Translations under genes and position numbers: made by a program
In this document: piece after piece, positions 54,815-61,949 of the stretch
Layout of the letters: each line of letters begins with the position of its first letter
Position numbering within the stretch: position 1 is the stretch's first letter
Origin: Paracoccus contaminans
GTDB taxonomy: Bacteria; Pseudomonadota; Alphaproteobacteria; Rhodobacterales; Rhodobacteraceae
Reading direction: 5' to 3'
Length of the DNA stretch: 64,000 bases
NCBI RefSeq assembly: GCF_002105555.1
Contig: NZ_CP020612.1
Span: forward strand, 1,852,001-1,916,000
The notes under the pieces: generated by a model
Databases searched by the model: none
Told to the model about the DNA's origin: nothing
What the model saw: only the letters and a program-made list of their open reading frames with translations

Positions 54815-56830
54815 ATGCCGACCGTGAACCCGACTGTCAGTCCAAGCCCGCCGCGTGCCGATGCCGGCAGGTCAGGGCTGGTGGACACGGCCCGCCGCGT
54901 GATCAACGATCAGCTGCGGGGCCTGGCGCCTTCTTTGGTCAGGCTGGTCGATTCGATCAGTCAGCCGCAGGACTGGAAGCAGCAGGTCGGTCGGCTGCAT
55001 GACAACCAGGACAGTGTGTTCCGTCGCGATCTTCAGGAAATCAAGGGCGAGCTGACCCTGTCGGTCGGAAGCGGCCTAGTGAAAAAACTGCTGCAGAAGA
55101 TTCCAAAGATCAAGGATCTGCCGGGTCTTGACGGCAGCCTTGCGGTGAACCTCAAGGATCAGACCAGCCATACGATCCGGGTCAGCCAGAAAGGCACTGG
55201 AAAAGCGGCGATCTATATCGTGCGCTTTGACAAGATGACCATGGTCGGCGCCGGTGCCGAGCTTGGCGGCAAGGCCGAAACCGGGCACATCAAGCAGTTG
55301 CCGGGGGGCGAGGCCGAGGGCAAGCTCAAGCGGGAAAGCGGCGCGCAGCTGTCCCACGCAATGGAATACAGCTTTCGCAGCAAGGCCGACGCGGCTCGGG
55401 CCGCGGTGATCCTGGAGCGCGTGCAGACCGCTGATCTCGCCGACGACTACCTGCGCCGCGCGCTGGCCGGCAACCCCGTCGGATTGGCAGTCGCCGGGGT
55501 GATGGAAGGCGGCGTGCTGCCGATGGCCAATCCGCTGGGCCTTGCGGGTGGGGTCAACCCCGAGCTGATGCACGCCGCCGGCGTCACCGAAGCCGACCTG
55601 CGCTTCCTTGAAAAAAACCTCTTCTCGCAGTCCTTCGCATCCTCCGCGCCCAGCCGGGTTGCTGCTGAAGGCAAGCTGGGTCTGTGGAAGGCCAAGCCGC
55701 TGGGCGTCGAAGTCAAGCAGGACGGCGCTCTGGAAGGTCGCAAGGACCTGAATTTCACCGCGCGCCGTACCTATTATTACCAACAGGGCGATATCCCGCC
55801 GCAGATCATCGACCGAATGGACATCAGCCGGATCGATTCCAACAAGGAAAAGCCGCTGGCCGGCAAGGCCAAGCTGCCCTCCAACTGGATGGGTCAGCCC
55901 AGCCTGGACGTGATCGACGACCGGGGATCGCGCGTGGTGACCATGTCCAGCCAGATCTCGCTGGCACCCGGCACCAAACTGACCCCGCAGGTCCTGGCGA
56001 CGGCACAAGCCAAGCCGGGAACGCCCGTGGATGTGCGGCTGACCGACCTGTCGCCCGACCTGGGACCGCGGCAGATGATGCCGTTCCAGGACGGCACCAT
56101 TCAGGGTCGGCGCGACATGACCCGCGACGTCTGGAAGATCGATGATATCAGTCGCGGCCAGGCCGCTGCGGTTATGCCGTTGCTTGTGCTCGGCTCGGTC
56201 GACGCGGCCGAGGCGGCCGTCGGTCGGCCGATGAAGCATGACCAATCGCGCATCGACCGGGACGGCTATCACGTTCAGCTGCCGTTCAAGTTCGGGGCGG
56301 ACAAGGTCATCGCCGCCGAGGCGACGCTGGCGCGGGCAACGGGGATGGACGACTTCGCTGGTCCGCGCAAGCCGACGGCGCCTGCTCCGCAGAAGCTCAA
56401 GACCCGGCTGGTCGTTCAGCCGATGGAAGGGATCAACGTCCGCAGCGCCCCGAACGGCGAAAAGATCGGCGCGTATCAGGGTACCGCGTTCCTGGGAACC
56501 TGGGGTGAGACACGCTTCGACGCCAAGGGCCAGGAATGGCAGAAGGTGGTCGGCCTGTCGCAGGACGACAAGGAACTTGTCGGCTGGGTCCGGACCGACC
56601 TGGTCCGTACCTATCCGATGGAGATGGGCGCGATGGACAAGGTCGGGCGGATCAACCCCTCTGTCGAGAAAGGCATGTTCCGCCTGTACAAGGTCCAGGA
56701 CGACGACAGCCTGTGGAACATCGCCAAGAAGAACGGCTGGGATTTTGAAGCTCTGTTGAAGGCGAACAAGGGTCATGTGGTGAACCCCAACCGCATCTAT
56801 CGCGGGGATTCGATCTACGTGCCGAAGTGA
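54815..56830 (+). CDS. Large protein of unknown function with C-terminal SH3b and LysM domains
   Basis: A 671-residue protein; AGGAGA lies just upstream of ATG 54815. The first 530 residues are not recognised and include SLVRLVDSISQPQDWKQQVG and SLDVIDDRGSRVVTMSSQIS. A bacterial SH3 domain follows (about 536-600: GINVRSAPNGEKIGAYQG, VGWVRTDLV), then a LysM-like peptidoglycan-binding domain (about 623-671: YKVQDDDSLWNIAKKNGWDF, NRIYRGDSIYVPK). No signal peptide is visible, which is odd for a wall-binding protein. Nothing nearby explains its export. It could be an effector, a phage-like protein or a cytosolic scaffold. Confidence 0.75.
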   Translation: MPTVNPTVSPSPPRADAGRSGLVDTARRVINDQLRGLAPSLVRLVDSISQPQDWKQQVGRLHDNQDSVFRRDLQEIKGELTLSVGSGLVKKLLQKIPKIKDLPGLDGSLAVNLKDQTSHTIRVSQKGTGKAAIYIVRFDKMTMVGAGAELGGKAETGHIKQLPGGEAEGKLKRESGAQLSHAMEYSFRSKADAARAAVILERVQTADLADDYLRRALAGNPVGLAVAGVMEGGVLPMANPLGLAGGVNPELMHAAGVTEADLRFLEKNLFSQSFASSAPSRVAAEGKLGLWKAKPLGVEVKQDGALEGRKDLNFTARRTYYYQQGDIPPQIIDRMDISRIDSNKEKPLAGKAKLPSNWMGQPSLDVIDDRGSRVVTMSSQISLAPGTKLTPQVLATAQAKPGTPVDVRLTDLSPDLGPRQMMPFQDGTIQGRRDMTRDVWKIDDISRGQAAAVMPLLVLGSVDAAEAAVGRPMKHDQSRIDRDGYHVQLPFKFGADKVIAAEATLARATGMDDFAGPRKPTAPAPQKLKTRLVVQPMEGINVRSAPNGEKIGAYQGTAFLGTWGETRFDAKGQEWQKVVGLSQDDKELVGWVRTDLVRTYPMEMGAMDKVGRINPSVEKGMFRLYKVQDDDSLWNIAKKNGWDFEALLKANKGHVVNPNRIYRGDSIYVPK

Positions 56831-58193
56831 ACTTGCGCTGATGCCATTGGCTGGCGGGCGACCCAGGCAGGGGCGCCCGTCAGTCTGGGCAAATCGGCCT
56901 GTGATGGCCGTGTCGCCAGATGCCGGCCGCGGCATCGGTGTCGTCGCTGACCTGGCCTGCCGTCATCCAGAACCGCAGCAGGTGCCTTTTGGCATCGGTT
57001 ACCGCGTGCAGGGGAAGAGCCGGCTCAAGTTGCCGTTGGATGAAAGTTCTTTGGCAGGTCAGCCGGTCTGCCCGGCGCAGGTCGAGGCAGTCGCCATCGG
57101 CCTTCATCCTGAACACCTCGTGGCCGATGTCGAAGCCCACGCTAAACGCTGGCCCGCCGCCGCCCGGTGTTAATTTTGCTGGGCATCGGCTGCATCAATG
57201 CCGTGGGCCACTTGGAAGGTCGGGTCATGGCACCCCGCGATGCGCACGCCCCAGTGGTAGCGCTCAATGATCGCCGGGCCGCAAGCATAGCCGTCGGGCG
57301 TCAGCTCCATACGGCGGGACACCACCCTCGTCCGGCCTGAGAGAGCGCCACTGCTAAAGGCTGAAACCCTGGCGGACCTGCAGATCCATCTAGGACAACT
57401 GCAGCACCAAAAAGACAAACACCACTGGAATCGACAATCGGTCTCGGTTCCAGCTCAGTTTGTCCTTTCTCTGTCTTTTGAATCGACGACTTGCATCCGC
57501 CGTTGCAGTCGAAGCTGGCCTGTTTTCCAATCTTCGTTGTCGGTCAGACTCGGCTGCAGTGAGACGAGAGGGCGCCAGGCGGACTTGCGCTTTCAGGCCG
57601 ATCTCCTGGGATTGAGCGGGAAGCCGGGCCCAGCAGCCCAATGCAAGCCGATGTTGACAATTTACAAGCGACAAGCCTGCACGGTCAGTCCGATCGGCCG
57701 AACGCCCTGGTGCCCGCAGCGGATTGTGCCATCGGCGAGGATATCCGCCCGCAGACCGGCGCGATGTACTAGGCACCGCGTCATGCCGGGCGGGGTCGTT
57801 TTCCGCAGGCAAATGTGGGGCTTTGCCAACGTCGACCGGGCGCACACCACCTTGCCGATCGAAAAGCAGCGACCCACCAGCGCGATCAGATGAATGCCGC
57901 GAGTGACGATATTGTGGCATGCGGCCTTGACGAGCATCTCGACGCTTGTGCAACAGAGCCCCGAAAGGCCCCACTCGGCCTTAGCTCACTAGACCCGGTC
58001 GGCCTCGCCGCAAACCTGAACCCCGCAATCGCCCGCCCCGCTGCGCCAGATGGAAGCTCCGCGCTCCGGCAGATTGCTCAATCCGCAGCGTCGGCGACGA
58101 CCGGGCTCAAGTGGCCGCTGGACGAGAGACCGGTGACAGGTCAGCCGGAGTACTAGGGTTGCGGCCCGCTAAAATGGGGCGCATTACCACCAC
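56831..58193. other. Region without intact gene before the CRISPR array
   Basis: About 1.36 kb with no recognisable protein. Two places resemble one another: around 57020-57070 (frame SRLKLPLDESSLAGQP) and around 58100-58150 (frame TGLKWPLDERPVTGQP) on the plus strand. They look like diverged copies of one sequence, so decayed mobile or duplicated DNA is plausible. No terminal inverted repeats were found. Confidence 0.35.
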
Positions 58194-59099
58194 GTTTCGA
58201 TCCACCCCCCTGCGGGAGGCGACCTTAGGGAGCAGGGCTTGGAGCCCGACGATCCCAAGTTTCGATCCACGCCCCCCTGCGGGAGGCGACGTCATGACCT
58301 GTCGCGGTTGGGCTATCGGCGCGCCGTTTCGATCCACGCCCCCTGCGGGAGGCGACGCCTCAACTAGCTTGGCAAGCCTTTCTGGCTCAGATGGTTTCGA
58401 TCCACGCCCCCCTGCGGGAGGCGACCACTTGTTCCCTTCCTCATCGGCCTCCTGGTGGACCGTTTCGATCCACGCCCCCCTGCGGGAGGCGACGGATGGC
58501 GAGAGCCTTGCGCCCCCGCCGATCAAGAGTTTCGATCCACGCCCCCCTGCGGGAGGCGACCGGCAAGAGCGCCTCTGCCCTTTATCTGAGAGGCAAGTTT
58601 CGATCCACGCCCCCCTGCGGGAGGCGACCGGGGCGCCGGGGCGCTACAAGGCCAGTGACGCGTTTCGATCCACGCCCCCCTGCGGGAGGCGACACGTCCC
58701 GCGGCTGATGGAGATCATCCGAGACCCGGACGCGTTTCGATCCACGCCCCCCTGCGGGAGGCGACACATCGGCGCGGCAGTCCGGGCCGGGCGGAATAAT
58801 GTTTCGATCCACGCCCCCCTGCGGGAGGCGACAAGGACGGCCCGATCTGGAGCGGTGGTGTGCGCGGTTTCGATCCACGCCCCCCTGCGGGAGGCGACGT
58901 GGAGCCCCGATCTGCACGACCCGCTGCCGGTCGATGTTTCGATCCACGCCCCCCTGCGGGAGGCGACGCTGGCCGACGATTTCGCGGATCTTCGACGGGC
59001 GTTTCGATCCACGCCCCCCTGCGGGAGGCGACCTGGCGACAGTGACCTTGATGCCCGCGTCGGGGTTGTTTCGATCCACGCCCCCCTGCGGGAGGCGAC
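58194..59099 (-). CRISPR. Type I-C CRISPR array, 14 repeats and 13 spacers
   Basis: Repeats of 32 bases begin GTTTCGATCCACG and end GCGGGAGGCGAC on the plus strand. Read on the minus strand they end CGTGGATCGAAAC, the type I-C 5'-handle form, so the array is transcribed toward lower coordinates. Repeat starts: 58194, 58259, 58326, 58394, 58462, 58529, 58597, 58662, 58734, 58801, 58867, 58936, 59001, 59068. Spacers are 33-40 bases, mostly 35-37. The repeat at 58194 lacks two bases and the one at 58326 lacks one C; both lie toward the trailer end. The leader side is next to cas2. Confidence 0.98.
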
Positions 59100-59281
59100 T
59101 CCCCCACCCCTATCACCCTGATGGGCACGGGATAATACTCTCCTAGATGCGAATCCTGCCGCTCCAACGACTGACATAGTCAGACCAGCTGCTCACCTTG
59201 GGCATTTGTTGCGCTACTCCAGTCGAAATCCGTGCTTGCGAACCCCCGCATGGAAGGCGACACGCTTTGGGTTCGCAAAGG
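59100..59281 (-). promoter_or_regulatory. CRISPR leader
   Basis: 182 bases between the first repeat on the transcribed side (59068-59099) and the cas2 stop. By position it holds the array promoter and the site where new spacers enter. Near 59222-59262 it contains a repeat-like stretch ending CATGGAAGGCGAC, resembling the plus-strand repeat end GCGGGAGGCGAC. Confidence 0.7.
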
Positions 59282-59572
59282 CTACAGGATCAGCGGCCCG
59301 CCTAAGTCCTTCGCAGGCTTGGCGCCGACGTGCTCGACCCGCCGGGTCCAGTTCGCACCCAGATAATAATAGCGCAGACTGTCCACATCCACCCGGATGA
59401 TCGACTCCAGCCGGGCCTTGAGCCGTGCCCACTGGGCCGGATCAACCTCGATCTCGAACACCGAGAACTGCACGCGCTGGCCATAGTCCTCGCAGGCGCG
59501 GGCCACCTGGCGCAGGCGCTTGCGGCCAGCGGGGTCCAGCGTCTGCACATCGTAGGTCACAAGGACCAGCAT
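59282..59572 (-). CDS. cas2: CRISPR-associated endonuclease Cas2
   Basis: A 96-residue protein beginning [20 protein letters not shown], the ferredoxin-like Cas2 fold with the conserved Asp in TYDV, and [18 protein letters not shown]. With Cas1 it integrates spacers. It starts one base after the cas1 stop. The sequence appears intact, unlike cas1. Confidence 0.95.
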   Translation of the reverse strand: MLVLVTYDVQTLDPAGRKRLRQVARACEDYGQRVQFSVFEIEVDPAQWARLKARLESIIRVDVDSLRYYYLGANWTRRVEHVGAKPAKDLGGPLIL

Positions 59573-59573
59573 C

Positions 59574-60500
59574 TCAGCTCCAGAACCAGGGAGGATAGGC
59601 GTCGAGGTCACCGCGCAGATGGCGCGACAGCAGTTGCCCCTGCAGATAGGGGACCAGGCCGAAGGGCGCCTTTTCCTGCAGGAACGGGTGCAGACGCTCC
59701 TCCTTCTTGCGCTCTTGCCAGGCGGTCAGGACGGTGCGGCGGGCCTCGTCGGTCAGCAGGACGGCGCCGCCGTCCATGCGCCGGAAATCGGCGGCGCGCA
59801 GCTGGCGGCGGTTGACCAGCGACAGCGCCAGCCGGTCGGCGAGGGGCGCGCGCAGCTCCTCCATCAGGTCGAGTGCGAGGCTGGGGCGGCCGGGCCGGTC
59901 GCGATGCAGGAAGCCGACTGCCGGATCAAGGCCGACCGCTTCGCAGGCGGACCGGCAGTCATGGGTCAGCAGCGTATAGAGGAACGACAGCAGCGCATTC
60001 AGCGGGTCGAGCGGCGGGCGGCGCGAGCGTGCGGTCCACCGCAGCTCGGGGTCGGGCGAGCGGACCAGGCGGTCGAACACGCCGAAATACAGCGTCGCGG
60101 CCTCTCCCTCGGAACCGCGCATCAGGTCAACGCTGCGGTCGGACAGCTGCACCCGGCGCAGGATCATCGCCATGCGGTCGCTTGCGGCGTCAAGCGCGCT
60201 GCGCATGGCCTCGTCCATCTCGGTGCCATAGTCGCGCAGGGTCCGGCGGATCACGGCGCGCTGGTTGGCGATCTTGCCCATGACCAGCGAGCGGACGACG
60301 TCCTCGGGCGCATCGGACAGTCGATACTGGGCGCGGCGCAGCAGGACGTTGCCGGACACGGGTCCCTCGACGCGCGCCTGAAAGCGGCCGGCGCGGTCCA
60401 GCAGCACGATGGTGATGCCGCGCTCGGCGCAGGCGCCGATCAGGGCAGGCGATTCTGCGCGAACCGCCTGCCGTGCGGGGCTTTTGCCACGACGCTTCAA
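59574..60500 (-). CDS. cas1: Cas1, N-terminally truncated (type I-C)
   Basis: The frame gives 308 residues where type I-C Cas1 has about 340. Homology starts at [20 protein letters not shown], which corresponds to about residue 50 of full Cas1, so the first beta-sandwich strands are missing. The preceding 15 or so residues ([15 protein letters not shown]) are unrelated and start at a TTG directly after a TAG stop. The catalytic C-terminal domain looks whole: [11 protein letters not shown] with the metal Glu, [20 protein letters not shown] with His and Asp. It may be inactive for spacer uptake. The break point lies beside a half CRISPR repeat at 60508-60520. Confidence 0.88.
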   Translation of the reverse strand: MKRRGKSPARQAVRAESPALIGACAERGITIVLLDRAGRFQARVEGPVSGNVLLRRAQYRLSDAPEDVVRSLVMGKIANQRAVIRRTLRDYGTEMDEAMRSALDAASDRMAMILRRVQLSDRSVDLMRGSEGEAATLYFGVFDRLVRSPDPELRWTARSRRPPLDPLNALLSFLYTLLTHDCRSACEAVGLDPAVGFLHRDRPGRPSLALDLMEELRAPLADRLALSLVNRRQLRAADFRRMDGGAVLLTDEARRTVLTAWQERKKEERLHPFLQEKAPFGLVPYLQGQLLSRHLRGDLDAYPPWFWS

Positions 60501-60507
60501 AGACTAA

Positions 60508-60520
60508 GTTTCGATCCACG
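60508..60520 (-). repeat. Isolated half CRISPR repeat between cas1 and cas7
   Basis: GTTTCGATCCACG on the plus strand is identical to the first 13 bases of the array repeat, i.e. CGTGGATCGAAAC, the crRNA 5'-handle end, on the minus strand. The rest of the repeat is not conserved (preceded on the minus strand by GAAAAGGCGA). No second repeat follows within a normal spacer distance. Confidence 0.8.
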
Positions 60521-60606
60521 TCGCCTTTTCGGACTGGCCAGTGCCAGCATTCGTTGGTGACGACGAGAGGAAACACGAGACGCCGCCTAGCGTTTCCTCC
60601 GCACTC

Positions 60607-60774
60607 TTATGACAGGTCGCGGATTGGCGCGGTCGGCGCGATCTGCCTCACGGTCGCAATCGTATCCAGCGCGCTCTGCTTGGCGGTGTAAACTTCTGAA
60701 TGGCAGAGTACCTCGCCGTTGCGCCCTTTCAGGCGCCACCAGTAACCTTGCGCGCTTTTGTGGATTTCGAACAT
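60607..60774 (-). CDS. DUF1508 (YegP-like) small protein
   Basis: A 55-residue protein beginning MFEIHKSAQGYWWRLKGRNG and continuing EVLCHSEVYTAKQSALDTIA, the single DUF1508 repeat (UPF0339/YegP family). AGGAG lies seven bases upstream. The function of the family is unknown. It lies where cas4 is expected in a type I-C operon and is in the same direction as the cas genes. Confidence 0.85.
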   Translation of the reverse strand: MFEIHKSAQGYWWRLKGRNGEVLCHSEVYTAKQSALDTIATVRQIAPTAPIRDLS

Positions 60775-60806
60775 TGTCAGTCTCCTTGTGGCGGCATGTA
60801 TCCGCG

Positions 60807-60835
60807 TTGATCAGGGAGGCGGACGTGGTTATGCT
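60807..60835 (+). promoter_or_regulatory. Candidate promoter of small RNA
   Basis: TTGATC (60807-60812) and TATGCT (60830-60835) are separated by exactly 17 bases on the plus strand, opposite to the cas operon. Transcription would start near 60842 and meet the intrinsic terminator at 60883-60913. Confidence 0.5.
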
Positions 60836-60841
60836 CATACT

Positions 60842-60913
60842 CGCGCGAGCAGGTAGACCAAGTCCGCCTTGGTCTGCGGAAGCCGGACACGTTGCAGCGT
60901 GTCCGGTTTTTTT
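60842..60913 (+). ncRNA. Putative small RNA embedded in the cas operon
   Basis: About 72 bases between a good promoter and a textbook terminator. It would fold into two hairpins: AGACCAAG (60855-60862) with CTTGGTCT (60868-60875), and the terminator stem. It is antisense to the cas transcript between cas7 and the DUF1508 gene. It resembles no RNA family that I know. Expression is inferred only from the promoter and terminator. Confidence 0.5.
60883..60913 (+). terminator. Intrinsic terminator (plus strand)
   Basis: CCGGACACG (60883-60891) and CGTGTCCGG (60898-60906) form a perfect 9-bp stem with a six-base loop, followed at once by seven T (60907-60913). This is the clearest Rho-independent terminator in the window. 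Confidence 0.85.
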
Positions 60914-60947
60914 AGTTCCGCCCACTCCACCTACTACGGCGCCGTAG

Positions 60948-61034
60948 ATGGTGCACATACTAAGAAGATCTTCGCCGTTTGCCTCGTGTCGACTATCCAT
61001 TTCCGTGGGGTACGTCGACGTTCCGCGCGACTGA
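60948..61034 (+). other. Mini-ORF with clustered rare codons
   Basis: ATG GTG CAC ATA CTA AGA AGA begins a 28-residue frame ending at 61034, four bases before the end of cas7. ATA, CTA and AGA are rare codons in such GC-rich genomes and four occur together. A perfect 14-base palindrome, CTACGGCGCCGTAG, ends directly before the ATG. No ribosome site or promoter is evident. It is listed because of its resemblance to CreT toxin RNAs, not as an established gene. Confidence 0.25.
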
Positions 61035-61037
61035 TGC

Positions 61038-61949
61038 TTAGACCAGGTCGAGGATCTCGACGCCCTCGGGCAGGCCGTCGCGGTCGATCTGGATCATATA
61101 GTCCCCGTATTTGCGGGCCGGCGGCAGGTTCCCCAGCCCGCGGTCGTCCAGCGGCCTGAACTCGCCATCGACGTTGCGGCCGATGCGCACCCGCTCGAAC
61201 AGCGCATGCGCGGGCGCGTTCCCCAGCACGTTGGCGTGGCGGAAGACGATCAGACGGCGGGTCGTCATCTCGCCCCGCGCGGCCGAGCGGTCATGTTCGA
61301 ACATGTTCGCCAGCGCCTCGAACAGCAGGTCGAGGTCTGGTTGCGAGAAGCCGGTGCCTCGGGTCGAGTCTCCGGCAAGGCTGGCCGACACGAAGCCGTG
61401 GCAGCGATAAAGCCCATAGGGGACGATGTATTTGCGGCCCATCGTCCGCTCCTTGGCGGCGTCGCGTTCGTTCGTGACCGAGGATCGCGTGATCGTCACC
61501 TCCTGCGGCAGGATCGGCTCGACCGATTCCCCAAAAGACAGCTGAACCGGGCCGCGGACCTGACCGGCGTTGACCTCGGTCGTCATCACCGCGCCAAAGG
61601 TGCGGATGTCATAGAAATTGTCGCACATCCAGCGGGTGATCCGGCGCCCTTCCTCCTCCCTGGGCAGCTTCTTGGGATCGGACTTCATCCCCAGGGCGGA
61701 ATAGGCCTCGCCGTGGGTGGTGTTCAGGACGGCCTTGTCGCGCATGTAGATCCGGAACGGCGGCGCGCCCGCGTGGCGCATTTCGACATAGTTGCGCACC
61801 TTCCGTTTCAGCGCGACATCCGTGATCAGGCCCTTCTGGGTCTCGGTGTCGATGCGGGGCATGTTGCCGTTGTCGGGATCGCCGTTCGGATTGCCGTTGG
61901 TAACGTCGAACAGGAAGACGAAGTCGTGGCGGCCGGTGATCTGGGTCAT
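61038..61949 (-). CDS. cas7c: Type I-C Cascade backbone protein Cas7 (Csd2)
   Basis: A 303-residue RAMP protein that coats the crRNA spacer. It begins MTQITGRHDFVFLFDVTNGN and continues PNGDPDNGNMPRIDTETQKG, the standard Csd2 N-terminus; GLYRCHGFVSASLA and FRHANVLGNAPAHALFERVR follow. It starts at ATG 61949, overlapping the cas8c stop (ATGA). It looks intact, so interference could function even if spacer uptake does not. Confidence 0.95.
   Translation of the reverse strand: MTQITGRHDFVFLFDVTNGNPNGDPDNGNMPRIDTETQKGLITDVALKRKVRNYVEMRHAGAPPFRIYMRDKAVLNTTHGEAYSALGMKSDPKKLPREEEGRRITRWMCDNFYDIRTFGAVMTTEVNAGQVRGPVQLSFGESVEPILPQEVTITRSSVTNERDAAKERTMGRKYIVPYGLYRCHGFVSASLAGDSTRGTGFSQPDLDLLFEALANMFEHDRSAARGEMTTRRLIVFRHANVLGNAPAHALFERVRIGRNVDGEFRPLDDRGLGNLPPARKYGDYMIQIDRDGLPEGVEILDLV

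Noticed and set aside
57170..57937. Two minus-strand frames with vaguely similar GVR-containing segments
   Set aside because: By eye only about a third of positions agree over 30 residues, too little to call a duplicated gene.
58111..59121. Long open frame of 336 codons with repeated FDPRPPAGGD/VSIHAPLREAT segments
   Set aside because: It is the translated CRISPR array; the protein-like repeats are the 32-base DNA repeat read in different frames.
60835..60930. 31-residue minus-strand frame starting GTG, with AELKKPDTLQRVRLPQTKAD
   Set aside because: It reads plausibly, but the same DNA holds a plus-strand promoter, two hairpins and a T7 terminator, which explain its structure better. It has no good ribosome site. 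Not fully excluded.
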